Notes under the pieces: generated by a model
Databases searched by the model: none
Seen by the model: only the letters and a program-made list of their open reading frames with translations
What the model was told of the DNA's origin: nothing
Shown here: positions 1-8,289 of the stretch, piece by piece
Layout of the letters: each line of letters begins with the position of its first letter
How positions within the stretch are numbered: the stretch's first letter is position 1
Assembly (NCBI RefSeq): GCF_048595755.1
Contig: NZ_CP184360.1
Span: 1,054,001-1,118,000, forward strand
DNA from: Luteococcus sp048595755
Lineage (GTDB): Bacteria; Actinomycetota; Actinomycetes; Propionibacteriales; Propionibacteriaceae
Direction: 5' to 3'
Length of the DNA: 64,000 bases
Position numbers and translations under genes: made by a program

Positions 1-2
1 TC

Positions 3-224
3 AACCGGGCCGTGCTGCTGTGGTTTCCGCTGTGGCTGCTGGTCGGCTCCTTGGCCGCCCACGGGTGGCCGCGGTCGTGGTCGAGTGTCCATCACGAGGG
101 GCGCGTGCCTTTCGGAGGGTCGGTGATGCTCGCCCGCATCGGCGTCGTGCTCTTCGGGCTGGTCAGCCTGATGGGCATGGTGTGGTGGGCCTGGCTGTAC
201 TTCACCGGCGCGTGGGCGAGCTGA
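3..224 (+). CDS. C-terminal end of a membrane protein (partial)
   Basis: The reading frame is open to the left edge, so this is the 3' end of a longer gene. The visible 73 residues hold a hydrophobic stretch (LLWFPLWLLVGSLAA), a short basic polar linker and a second strongly hydrophobic helix ending just before the stop. Two terminal helices joined by a short loop fit the C-terminus of an acyltransferase-3 type or other multi-pass envelope protein next to a polysaccharide locus, but no diagnostic motif remains. The family is a guess from context; only the membrane nature is seen. Confidence 0.5.
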   Translation, partial: NRAVLLWFPLWLLVGSLAAHGWPRSWSSVHHEGRVPFGGSVMLARIGVVLFGLVSLMGMVWWAWLYFTGAWAS

Positions 225-268
225 TCTGCCGTGGGCCGAACAGTGCATGGCGACGAGGGTCCGGCTTG

Positions 269-274
269 TAGGCT
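269..274 (+). promoter_or_regulatory. -10 box TAGGCT, likely leaderless promoter
   Basis: TAGGCT ends exactly 6 nt before the ATG at 281. In actinobacteria a TANNNT box at this distance puts the transcription start at the start codon, so the mRNA is probably leaderless. No Shine-Dalgarno sequence precedes the ATG, which agrees. Confidence 0.5.
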
Positions 275-280
275 GACACA

Positions 281-1591
281 ATGGCCCACCCGGTGACTCC
301 CCGCACCCAAGCATGGCTGGGTCATGCCCAGCGGGTGGCGCTGTGGATCCTGGTGCCGGTGATGGCCGCGCTGACGCTCTTCGACCTGCGCCGCGACGTC
401 AACGGCAACCACGGCGTGCTGAGCCTGGAGCTGTTGCTCTATACGGTGATCGTGGTGGTGACCCTCCCCGTGATCTGGGTGCGCCGACGACACGTCCTGC
501 CGGCCTCCCGCCGTGTGCTGGGCAGTTTCGGCACGGTGTGGGCCTGTGCCCTGGTCAGCTCCCTGACCACCACCCGGCCCTTGTTGCAGAAGGTGGTGGT
601 GGAGCGCCGCTACCTGGTGACCCCGGTCATCGAGGCCGGATTGGTGCCCGTGGCGGCCTTCGGCATCGTGCTGTCCATGGCCCCCAAGGACCGTCGACGC
701 GCCCTGTGGATGGCGGCTGTCACCATCGTCGCGCTCACCCCCTTCGCGTGGTGGCGAGGGGTGGCCAATGGCGAGATCATCAGGCTTTCGTCGGCCTTGG
801 GCGGGGCTGCCGTGGTGCACGTGCCGCTGCTGCTGTGCGCCGGGATCTTCGCCGACCACGCCGTGCGGGGCAGTCGGGTGGTGTTGAATGCGACGCTGGC
901 CGTCGCGGCGGTGGTGATGGCGCTGCTCTCGGGGTCGCGCGCCGGGCTGATCTGCGTGGCGCTGTTCACCCTGCTGGTGCTGCGCTGGGGAACCTCCGGC
1001 AGGGCCCGACGCCTGACCAGCCGGGTGGCCGTCGCGACGGGCCTGGCGCTGGGCCTGTTGGTGGTGGTCGTGCCGTCCTTGCGTCGGCTGGTGGCCTTCT
1101 CCGACGAGCTGCGCCTGACCAACCTGACCACCGCCATGGACAGCCTCGGTGGTTCGCCCAGCACGGTCTTCTTCGGATTGGGCTGGGGCCGGTTGTGGCC
1201 CTGGTTCGCCTTCGAGACCGGCCGGCTCCAGATGCCCTGGCGCGGTGAGGGGCCCACCGAGTTCGGCACGGCGTTGACCAACCCGCACTCGATCTTCCTG
1301 GGAGTGTTGGTGGAGCTGGGTGCCCTGGCTCTGATCCCCGTGGTGTTGATGTTCGTCTTCCTGGTCCTGGCCGTGGCTCGGCGCGCCCGTCGCGGTGACA
1401 GCCCGGGCCTGTTGGTCTGCCTGGCGGTGATCGCGACGCTGCCGGCCTTCCTGTTCGACCTGTACCTGTTCAAGAACTTCGCCACCAGCTTCTGGTGGTG
1501 GTTGGTGCTGGCCGCCTTCCTGGCCACCGGCCCGGCTGGCGACGAGCGGAGCAGCGTTGCGGACCCGGGGGCGGCTGCGCTGCCCGAGTAG
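281..1591 (+). CDS. O-antigen ligase/polymerase-like membrane protein 1
   Basis: A 436-aa protein with about 10-12 hydrophobic segments. It has the pattern of the WaaL/Wzy superfamily (O-antigen ligase family), which polymerises or transfers lipid-linked glycan outside the membrane. A helix beginning LLSGSRAGL sits mid-protein, followed by a large extracytoplasmic loop of about 100 residues containing the NPHS-type motif (TNPHSIFLGVLVELG), where the family's catalytic histidine lies. It is followed after 9 bp by a paralogue in the same orientation with the same layout. The ATG at 281 is supported by a leaderless -10 box. Ligase and polymerase cannot be told apart from sequence. Confidence 0.75.
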   Translation: MAHPVTPRTQAWLGHAQRVALWILVPVMAALTLFDLRRDVNGNHGVLSLELLLYTVIVVVTLPVIWVRRRHVLPASRRVLGSFGTVWACALVSSLTTTRPLLQKVVVERRYLVTPVIEAGLVPVAAFGIVLSMAPKDRRRALWMAAVTIVALTPFAWWRGVANGEIIRLSSALGGAAVVHVPLLLCAGIFADHAVRGSRVVLNATLAVAAVVMALLSGSRAGLICVALFTLLVLRWGTSGRARRLTSRVAVATGLALGLLVVVVPSLRRLVAFSDELRLTNLTTAMDSLGGSPSTVFFGLGWGRLWPWFAFETGRLQMPWRGEGPTEFGTALTNPHSIFLGVLVELGALALIPVVLMFVFLVLAVARRARRGDSPGLLVCLAVIATLPAFLFDLYLFKNFATSFWWWLVLAAFLATGPAGDERSSVADPGAAALPE

Positions 1592-1594
1592 GGT
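1589..1594 (+). promoter_or_regulatory. -10 box TAGGGT, likely leaderless promoter
   Basis: TAGGGT ends 6 nt before the GTG at 1601 and overlaps the stop codon (1589-1591) of the preceding gene. The second ligase-like gene may therefore have its own leaderless transcript as well as read-through. Confidence 0.45.
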
Positions 1595-1600
1595 TGCCGC

Positions 1601-2995
1601 GTGACCGTCGACCCGCCTCCCGCCAGGCCAGCCCCGGAAGAGCAGACGACCCTGAAGCCCAGGACAGGCGCGGAGCGCCCATCAACTCTGGAAAGCTTGG
1701 GCGGCTGGATCTCGTGGGGCGTCCTGCCCCTGGTGGCCGTCGTCGTGATGTTCGACCTGCGGCTGGGCCTCAGTGGCAAGCCCGACCCGATCAGCGCCCG
1801 ACTGGTGGGTTTCTCACTGGTGGCCCTGGTTTGTGCGCCCTTCCTCTGGATCAACCGGCGCCAGGTGAACCGCACCGGACGGGTGATGCTCGGCTCCTTC
1901 TCACTGCTGCTCGGCTACGCCCTGGTCAGCTCACTGCTGACCGAGCGGCCCTTCATCCAGAAGATCCTGGTGCCCCGGCGCTACCTCGTGGTGCCCGTCA
2001 TCGAGGCGGGTGTCACCATGCTGGCCGCCTGGGCGCTGGCCCTGGCGATGCCGCGGGCCCGCCGTCGCGCCATGTTGTGGTGGGCGGCGTGGGTACTGCT
2101 GGTGACCTCGCTGGCCGAATGGCCCGGCATGGCGGTGGCGATGGACAGTCCGCGGCTGGCCACCGGCATGGGTGGCGCCGCCGTCGTGCACCAGGCCTTC
2201 CTGCTCTCGGGTGGTCTCTTCCTGGGCTCACATCTGGCTGGCCATCGTCGACGGGCCAGCCTGGCAGGGGTGCTCCTGTCGGTGGCCCTGCTGGTGGCGA
2301 CCGGTTCCCGGGCCGGGCTGGGATGCCTGGTCCTGGCCGGGATCATCTTCCTGCTGTGGTCCTTCCCGCGCGGCCTGGGGCGGGGAGTGGGGCGCGTGCT
2401 CGCGGGCGCCGCCGTGGCCCTGGCACTGCTGGTGGCGCTGGTGCCGTCGCTGCAACGCGTGCTGGTGCTGGGCGACGACATGCGGGCGATGAACCTGCGC
2501 ACCGCCTGGGACGTGTTCACCTCCAGCCCGCAGAACCTGTTGCTGGGGGTGGGAAGCGGACACCTGTGGCCCTGGATGGCCTTCGAGACCGGCCACTTGA
2601 AGATCGCGTGGCGCGGCAAGGTCATCAGCGGCTTCGGCGAACACCTGACCAGCGCACACTCCACCTTCGCCGCCGTGGCGGTGGAGCTGGGGCTGGTGGG
2701 GTTGGCGCTCTTCCTGGTCCTGTGCGCCGCCCTGGTGCTGCGGCTGCGCCGCGAATGGCAGCACATGGGCACCCCGCAGGCAGACCCGTGGGCCTTCTGC
2801 CTGTCGGTGTGCGTGGTCGCCGCGCTGGCCGCCAGCCTGCTGGACACCTACCTGTTGAAGAGCTTCGGCATCGCCCTGTGGTGGTGGCTGCTGGTGGCCG
2901 GCGTGCTCGGCACCACCCCGGGGCCGACGGTGGCCGCCGTCGGGGCCTCGCGGGAGGCCGACGAACTCAGCTCGGACGGCCCGTCAGGTCGCTGA
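1601..2995 (+). CDS. O-antigen ligase/polymerase-like membrane protein 2
   Basis: A 464-aa multi-pass protein, clearly paralogous to the gene ending at 1591. Shared landmarks are an N-terminal MFDLRLGL-type segment, the RRYLV-PVIEAG block, a GSRAGL helix, the WPWMAFETGHL-type loop and an AHST segment in place of NPHS that keeps the histidine. It is longer at the N-terminus, with a proline-rich cytoplasmic leader of about 35 residues. The likely role is extracytoplasmic polymerisation or ligation of the envelope polysaccharide. Its 3' end overlaps the convergent glycosyltransferase gene by 29 bp. The GTG start is chosen from the -10 box 6 nt upstream and the 9-bp gap. Confidence 0.75.
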   Translation: MTVDPPPARPAPEEQTTLKPRTGAERPSTLESLGGWISWGVLPLVAVVVMFDLRLGLSGKPDPISARLVGFSLVALVCAPFLWINRRQVNRTGRVMLGSFSLLLGYALVSSLLTERPFIQKILVPRRYLVVPVIEAGVTMLAAWALALAMPRARRRAMLWWAAWVLLVTSLAEWPGMAVAMDSPRLATGMGGAAVVHQAFLLSGGLFLGSHLAGHRRRASLAGVLLSVALLVATGSRAGLGCLVLAGIIFLLWSFPRGLGRGVGRVLAGAAVALALLVALVPSLQRVLVLGDDMRAMNLRTAWDVFTSSPQNLLLGVGSGHLWPWMAFETGHLKIAWRGKVISGFGEHLTSAHSTFAAVAVELGLVGLALFLVLCAALVLRLRREWQHMGTPQADPWAFCLSVCVVAALAASLLDTYLLKSFGIALWWWLLVAGVLGTTPGPTVAAVGASREADELSSDGPSGR

Positions 2996-4076
2996 CCACC
3001 TGCTGCGCCCGACGCAGCCACGAGTGCTGGCTGCGCACCCGCAGCACGCTGTCGCGCGCCGCCTCGATCCGCGCGGGATCGTCCGCCAGGCTCTGCAGGA
3101 CCTCGCGCAGCGAGTCGCGGCCGTAGTCCACCGTCCAGCCCACCCCGTGGTGTTGCACGAAGTCTCCGGCCAGTGACCCGGTGGAGGCCAGGATCGGCTT
3201 TCCGTGGCCCAGGTACTCATAGACCTTGAGCGGAGCCGCGAAGGTCCAGTACTGGCTCGGCTTGGTCGAGACGACGCACACATTCGCCTGCTCGAACAAC
3301 TCCCGCAGCCCTTCGCCATGGCGGTGCACCACGGTGATGTTCTCGGCCAGGTACTGCTCGTACTCGGGCCGGGCCGCTTCCCACTCGTTGGGGCGGGTAC
3401 AGATGGTCAGGCTCACCTGGGGCAGCTGCTGCACCGCGGCGAACAGTTCGTGCAGCTGGTAGTGCTCACTGAAACCACCGATGAACAGCAGCTTCAACGG
3501 CGAAGGCTCCACTGCCGCGGGGGCGTCGGTCACGTCATGGCCTGGGGGAAGCTCGGCCAGTGGCACCCGTGAGGGCAGGGGCACGTGGCTGGCCATGCGC
3601 AGGCTGGGAAGGTAGAGCAGGTCGACGGTGCGGCCGTAGGCCAGCAGGTCATAGCGGTACATGGCCAGCGCCAACTGCTTCTTGGCCGGGTGCAGACCCT
3701 TGCCGTAGATGGGGAAACGCCAGTAGATGTCGCGGTAGAACAGGCCCACCTTGATGCCGTGGCGGCGCATCCGGTGCAGGAATCCGAAGTCCAGCAGGGG
3801 ATGGCGGGGCAGGTGGTCCGGGTCCGTCAGCGTCGTCGGCATGGTGTGGGACTCGGAGTAGACCAGGTCGAAGTGCACACCGTCGGCGATGGCCTGCTCC
3901 ACCTTCTTCATGGCCTCGCGGCGTTCCTTGCTGTGCCCGGCGACGATCCACACCTCGCCCAACTGCTCGAAGGCGCGCAGCATCTTCACCGGCCGCACCC
4001 CCGAACCGCCCGGGTTGTCCAGGATCAGGGGGGACGGAACATGGAAGATGATGCGGGGCGTGCTCGTCATGGTCAA
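2967..4076 (-). CDS. Glycosyltransferase (GT4-like), copy 1
   Basis: A 369-aa protein without membrane segments. The N-terminal half carries a PSPLILDNPGGSGVRPVKML donor-fold opening and the C-terminal half an FAAPLKVYEYLGHGKPILA block, equivalent to the sugar-nucleotide-binding E-x7-E region of GT4 enzymes. It probably adds one sugar to the lipid-linked repeat unit at the cytoplasmic face. AGAGGA lies about 7 nt before the ATG. The next gene upstream (5293-4169) is a paralogue in the same orientation 92 bp away, similar along the whole length. Donor and acceptor cannot be read from the sequence. Confidence 0.75.
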   Translation of the reverse strand: MTMTSTPRIIFHVPSPLILDNPGGSGVRPVKMLRAFEQLGEVWIVAGHSKERREAMKKVEQAIADGVHFDLVYSESHTMPTTLTDPDHLPRHPLLDFGFLHRMRRHGIKVGLFYRDIYWRFPIYGKGLHPAKKQLALAMYRYDLLAYGRTVDLLYLPSLRMASHVPLPSRVPLAELPPGHDVTDAPAAVEPSPLKLLFIGGFSEHYQLHELFAAVQQLPQVSLTICTRPNEWEAARPEYEQYLAENITVVHRHGEGLRELFEQANVCVVSTKPSQYWTFAAPLKVYEYLGHGKPILASTGSLAGDFVQHHGVGWTVDYGRDSLREVLQSLADDPARIEAARDSVLRVRSQHSWLRRAQQVVSDLTGRPS

Positions 4077-4168
4077 TCCTCTGCAGCGGGTCGTCGCGTC
4101 TGCGAAATCCGGGTCATGTGGTGATCTGGTCGGCCAGGGGGAGCGGCCCCGCGACGAGCCGAAGCACG

Positions 4169-5293
4169 TCAGGAGTTGGCCGATCCAACGGACAAGTCCA
4201 CGTCACGACCGGTCAGGTCCTTCACGATCTGACCGGCCCTGCCACGCCAAGAATTCACCATCCGGACATTGAGTACTTGTGAGCGACGCTCTGAGACTTG
4301 GTCCGGGTGTGCTGTGAGTTGGTGCAACAGGTCAACGAAGGCCTTTCGATCGTAGTCCACGGTCCAACCAATTCCCCACTTTGTGACCAGATCGCCGGTC
4401 AAGGTGTGGTTCGAGCACAGGATGGGCTTCCCGTTGCCGATGTACTCGTAGAACTTCAGCGGTGCTGCGAAGTTTCGGTACTCGCTCGGCTCGATGCACA
4501 GGACTCCAATGTTGGCCTTCGCAAAGAGTTCCTTGAGGCCCTCTCCATGGCGGTGCACGATCTCGATGTTGTCTGCCAGGTACTCCTCGTAGCTGTGGCG
4601 TGCGGCTTGCCACTCCGATTCGCGGGTGCACACAGTGAGGTGCACGTCCGGGCACTGCTGTACCGCTGCGAACAGTTCGTGGAGCCGGTAGTGGTCGTTG
4701 AAACCGCCCACGAACAGCAAGGACAGCGGAGCAGGGTTGGTCTCCGGCGGCGTTCCCACGATGTCATGTCCGGGTGGGAGGGGCTTGGTGCGCTTGGAGG
4801 AGAAGGGCACGTAGGCCGCCATCTGTTCGCTGGGGAGGTAGAGGACATCCACGGCCAGACGGTAGGCCAAGCAGTCGTAGCGGTACATGGCCTTGGAGAA
4901 GAGACGCTTGAGCCGGGGCACGTGGGGGGCATAGTCGTCGAAGCGCCAGTAGATGTCACGATAGAAGAGCCCCACCTTCAGCCCGTGTCGCCTCATCCGA
5001 TGCAGGAAGGCAAAGTCCATGAACGGGTGGCGTGGAAGGTGATCCGGGTCTGTCAGCGCGGTCGGCATCGTAGAGGACTCGGAGTAGACGAGGTCGAAGG
5101 TGACCCCCCGAGCAATGGCTGCGTCCACTTTGGCGATGGCCTTCTTGCGTTCCGCCGTGTGACCGCTGACCAACCAGACTTCACCGATGGACTCGAGGGC
5201 CCGCAGCATCTTCACGGGTCGCACCCCCGACCCGCCTGGATTCTCGAAGACCAACGGGTAGGGGACGTGATAGATGATGCGCAAATCGGCCAC
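4169..5293 (-). CDS. Glycosyltransferase (GT4-like), copy 2, atypical base composition
   Basis: A 374-aa paralogue of the gene at 4076-2967. The same blocks occur in the same order (HVPYPLVFENPGGSGVRP, VGLFYRDIYWRF, NFAAPLKFYEYIGNGKPIL). A cytoplasmic sugar transfer step in surface glycan assembly is inferred. It starts with GTG behind a GGAG about 6 nt upstream. Third codon positions are visibly less GC-rich than in every neighbouring gene (many A/T-ending codons), which suggests later acquisition or a different history from copy 1. The C-terminus ends in a short extension (VDLSVGSANS) absent from copy 1. Confidence 0.75.
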   Translation of the reverse strand: MADLRIIYHVPYPLVFENPGGSGVRPVKMLRALESIGEVWLVSGHTAERKKAIAKVDAAIARGVTFDLVYSESSTMPTALTDPDHLPRHPFMDFAFLHRMRRHGLKVGLFYRDIYWRFDDYAPHVPRLKRLFSKAMYRYDCLAYRLAVDVLYLPSEQMAAYVPFSSKRTKPLPPGHDIVGTPPETNPAPLSLLFVGGFNDHYRLHELFAAVQQCPDVHLTVCTRESEWQAARHSYEEYLADNIEIVHRHGEGLKELFAKANIGVLCIEPSEYRNFAAPLKFYEYIGNGKPILCSNHTLTGDLVTKWGIGWTVDYDRKAFVDLLHQLTAHPDQVSERRSQVLNVRMVNSWRGRAGQIVKDLTGRDVDLSVGSANS

Positions 5294-5414
5294 AGGAATC
5301 TCCAGTCAGGTTTCTCAGTGAGGAAACTGTATTGCTTGGGGGCGTCACGGAGAGGCTTTGTTCTCCTGATTGAGTGTTCACGGCCGGCAACAGAGGGTGG
5401 TGTGGGGGTTGGCC

Positions 5415-5420
5415 TAGACT
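5415..5420 (+). promoter_or_regulatory. -10 box TAGACT, likely leaderless promoter
   Basis: TAGACT ends 6 nt before the ATG at 5427, and no Shine-Dalgarno is present. It lies in the 133-bp divergent gap between the leftward glycosyltransferase starting at 5293 and this gene. Confidence 0.5.
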
Positions 5421-5426
5421 CGGCCC

Positions 5427-6698
5427 ATGGGCACCGAAGGTCACGCACTGCTGCTGTTCACCAATGTCTACCCCTTCGATAAGGGGGAGGAATTCCTCGA
5501 GAACGAGATCGACGCGCTCGCCGAGGCCTTCGACAAGGTGGTGGTGATCGCCTGCCAGACCGGGCCCGACGCGAAGCTGACCCGGCGCCTGCCGGAGGGC
5601 GTGATGGCCCTGCACGTCGACGGCCGTCGCCCCACTGGACGTAGGCAGGCGGCGTTGACCACGGCCAAGGGCATGGCCCACCTGGCTGGTGGTCGTTTCG
5701 CGGAGATGGACCGCCCCAAGGATCCGCGCCACGTCGTGATGGACGCCCAGTTCGAGGGGCGCGCCCGCGCGGCCCACGCCGAGCTGGCACCCCAGTTCGA
5801 CCGGATGGGCCTGGGCCAGCTGGAGGAGGTCACCCTGTGTGCCTACTGGCTGCACGTCCCGGCCCGCGTCGCCATGCTCGTCGCCGACCAGCTGCCACAG
5901 CTCTACCCGCTGCTGCGGATCAACCAGCTCGTCAGCCGTACCCACCGCTATGACCTGTACGAGGAAGCCGCGCCGATGGGTCACATCCCGCTGAGAGAGG
6001 CCTTCCTGGGCCGCTTCGACGCGGTGCACCCCGTCTCCGACGACGGCACCGAATACCTGCAGCGCCGCTACCCCGCCCACGCGGGCAAGGTCTCGACCCG
6101 TCGGCTGGGCACCCCCGACCCGGGCGAGCGGGTGCAGACCTCGCGGCAGCCCTTCCACGTCGTGAGCTGTTCCTTCACCCTGCCGGTCAAGCGGCTGGAC
6201 CGCTTCGCCCCGGCGCTGAAGCTGGTGCAAGAGGCGGGCTTCGACGTGCTGTGGACCCACTACGGCTCCGGTGACGAGCTCGACGAGCTGCGAGCACAGG
6301 CGCAATCCCTGCTGGGCAAGGAGCACGTCGTGATGCCGGGCTATGTTCGCAATACCGATCTGGCGGGCCTCTACCGCGAGCAGCACCCCTCGCTGTTCAT
6401 GAACCTCTCCGCCAGCGAGGGGCTGCCGGTCTCCATCATGGAGGCCACCGCCCTGGGGCTGCCCGTGGTCGCCACCGATGTGGGTGGCGTGCGCGAGATC
6501 GTCCACGACGGCCGCAATGGCGCCCTGCTCCCGGCGGAATTCACCGACCAGCAGGCGGCCGACGCACTGCTGGCGATCGCCCGGATGGACGACGAGGCCT
6601 ATGGCCGGCTGTGCGACGCGTCGCGCGCCGTGTGGGAGGAGAACTTCTCCAAGGACCGGGTCTACCCGGCCTTCGCCGCGGAGCTGCGCGAGAGCTGA
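5427..6698 (+). CDS. Glycosyltransferase family 4 protein
   Basis: A 423-aa soluble two-Rossmann-domain protein. The C-terminal domain shows the classical GT4 signature, SASEGLPVSIMEATALGLPV followed by ATDVGGVREIV, near residues 332-360; its acidic residues bind the nucleotide-sugar donor. The N-terminus (LLFTNVYPFDKGEEFLENEI) resembles the subgroup of colanic-acid-type transferases. It is related to the gene at 8290-9519 (shared HGYDLYEE/HRYDLYEE and PVKRLDR blocks). It probably extends the repeat unit of the locus. It converges on the flippase gene, with two palindromic repeats in the gap. Confidence 0.8.
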   Translation: MGTEGHALLLFTNVYPFDKGEEFLENEIDALAEAFDKVVVIACQTGPDAKLTRRLPEGVMALHVDGRRPTGRRQAALTTAKGMAHLAGGRFAEMDRPKDPRHVVMDAQFEGRARAAHAELAPQFDRMGLGQLEEVTLCAYWLHVPARVAMLVADQLPQLYPLLRINQLVSRTHRYDLYEEAAPMGHIPLREAFLGRFDAVHPVSDDGTEYLQRRYPAHAGKVSTRRLGTPDPGERVQTSRQPFHVVSCSFTLPVKRLDRFAPALKLVQEAGFDVLWTHYGSGDELDELRAQAQSLLGKEHVVMPGYVRNTDLAGLYREQHPSLFMNLSASEGLPVSIMEATALGLPVVATDVGGVREIVHDGRNGALLPAEFTDQQAADALLAIARMDDEAYGRLCDASRAVWEENFSKDRVYPAFAAELRES

Positions 6699-6699
6699 T

Positions 6700-6739
6700 C
6701 CTTCGACAGGCTCAGGAACCGCCCTTCGACAGGCTCAGG
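6700..6739. repeat. Two copies of CCTTCGACAGGCTCAGG
   Basis: Identical 17-bp copies at 6700-6716 and 6723-6739 lie in the gap between two convergent genes. The unit belongs to the same family as the CCCCGAGCTTGTCGAGGGG elements elsewhere in the window: a palindrome around TCGACAGGCTC or TCGACAAGCTC. Such short dispersed elements are common in high-GC genomes and may act in transcript ends. Confidence 0.7.
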
Positions 6740-6758
6740 GGGCGTCTGGGCAGTCGGC

Positions 6759-8201
6759 TCAGCTCTGGCCCACCTGGTCACCGGGGATCTCGGAGGTCTG
6801 CTCCACCTGCTCCTCGGCGACGGCAGCCGTCGTCTCGCCGGTCTGCTTGGCGTCGTGCTCGGCGCCAAAGCCGTTGTCATAGGCCTTCGCGACGTACAGG
6901 GCCAAGCCGAGGTAGCAGCACAGGAGGACCGCCATCGACCAGGAGACCAGCTTGAGCGTGGCGTTCAGGTCGTCGTGGGTGGTCCAGATGATCGCCAGCG
7001 GAGTGACCATGTAGATCGTCGCGAAGAAGAGCGCCAGCCCTTGGCGGCGTGCCACCACGAAGACGGTCGAGACGGGCGACGTGACGAAGTTGATGTACAG
7101 CCAGGGCACCAGGATCGCGGCGACCACGCCGGCGCCGCGCCATTCCTCGCCCAGGAAGATCGGCATGAACCACGGCCCGAGCGCCCAGATCAGCGCGAAG
7201 GGCAGGATGCCGATGGCCAGCGAGCGCACGATGGACATCCGGATGGCGCGGTACATCCTGCCGCGCGGGGTCACCGAGAGCTTCTGGAAGAAGACCTGGC
7301 TGAGCGCAGCGTTGATCAGGTTCATCGGGGTCTGCACCAGCGTCCAGGCCATGTTGAAGGCGCCCGTGGTGCCGGCCCCGAAGAAGTGCGAGAGGGTGGC
7401 AGGAATGCCCGAGATGCGGATGGCGTCCACCAGGGCATTGGGCGCGTTCAGCAGGGGCATCTTGGAGTAGGCGCGAATCAACTCCATGGTGCTGCGTGAC
7501 TTGCCCGGAGCGCGCAACACGTCCTTGCCGGAGCGGATGAAGAAGTTCGTCAAGGCGGCCGCCTGGCCCAGCAGGGTGGCGACGACCAGTCCGATCGGTC
7601 CCAGCGCCGCCCAGGCCACGAACATCCGGCCCCCGGCGGTGGTCAACGAGTTGACCATGGTGTTGGTGCTGGTCACCTTGTACTGCTTGCGGCGGTTGGA
7701 CCAGTAGTTGACGATGTTCACCTGGGCATAGCCCCAGATGATCAGGCCCACCATCGGCAACCAGGGAGCCACCTGCTCGGCGAAGTACTGCTGCCCCTCA
7801 TGCGGTGTGATCAGCCAGGCGGCCAGCTCGTCACCCCACAGCACCATGGCGGCGGCGGCGAGCAAGGAGATGCCGGTGTTCAGGGCCGTGCTCAACCGGA
7901 AGAGCTGGCGCGCGTCGTCGTCATTGCGGGGCAGCACGATGGCCATGTCATAGCGCAGTGCCGCCACGGGAATCAGGAAACCGGCCACCGCCATGAAGGC
8001 GCCGTTGTAGATGCCCCACATCTCCGTGGTGACGCCCAAGCGCGTGATGATCGGGGTGGTGGCGAAGATGACCACCTGCGCCAGCGTGGTGCCGGTCATC
8101 AGAGTGAGCACATTGCGCAGGAACTCGCTGCTCGTCATCGACTTCAGGCGTGCGCCGAGCCCCGATTGCGAGGGGGCCGGACTCTTCTGGGGCTCAGTCA
8201 C
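6759..8201 (-). CDS. Wzx-type polysaccharide flippase
   Basis: A 480-aa membrane protein of the polysaccharide-biosynthesis (Wzx/MATE-like) family, with about 12-14 hydrophobic helices along its length. The first two helices (TLMTGTTLAQVVIFATTPIITRLG) are the usual opening of Wzx proteins. It should flip the undecaprenyl-linked repeat unit across the membrane, feeding the ligase/polymerase proteins of this locus. The open frame continues upstream to 8312, but GTG 8201 is preferred. It opens a polar leader (TEPQKSPAPSQS) and TACGAT lies 7 nt upstream, as for other leaderless starts here. The C-terminal tail is acidic. Confidence 0.85.
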   Translation of the reverse strand: MTEPQKSPAPSQSGLGARLKSMTSSEFLRNVLTLMTGTTLAQVVIFATTPIITRLGVTTEMWGIYNGAFMAVAGFLIPVAALRYDMAIVLPRNDDDARQLFRLSTALNTGISLLAAAAMVLWGDELAAWLITPHEGQQYFAEQVAPWLPMVGLIIWGYAQVNIVNYWSNRRKQYKVTSTNTMVNSLTTAGGRMFVAWAALGPIGLVVATLLGQAAALTNFFIRSGKDVLRAPGKSRSTMELIRAYSKMPLLNAPNALVDAIRISGIPATLSHFFGAGTTGAFNMAWTLVQTPMNLINAALSQVFFQKLSVTPRGRMYRAIRMSIVRSLAIGILPFALIWALGPWFMPIFLGEEWRGAGVVAAILVPWLYINFVTSPVSTVFVVARRQGLALFFATIYMVTPLAIIWTTHDDLNATLKLVSWSMAVLLCCYLGLALYVAKAYDNGFGAEHDAKQTGETTAAVAEEQVEQTSEIPGDQVGQS

Positions 8202-8208
8202 GAGGGCA

Positions 8209-8214
8209 ATCGTA
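8209..8214 (-). promoter_or_regulatory. -10 box TACGAT for the flippase gene
   Basis: On the minus strand TACGAT is followed by 7 nt and then GTG at 8201, giving a leaderless arrangement. It lies in the 88-bp divergent gap shared with the glycosyltransferase starting at 8290. Confidence 0.45.
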
Positions 8215-8289
8215 CGACTGGTTCGCTGTGCCTCCGCTGACCCGCAGCCGGGTGGCAGACTGGCTCCAGCGTCGTCGAGAGGACCTCCC

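Noticed and set aside
4077..4168. Possible small gene between the two glycosyltransferase paralogues
   Set aside because: No frame has a ribosome site or sensible codon use in the 92 bp; only a GGGG-AGCGG-CCCC mini-hairpin is visible.
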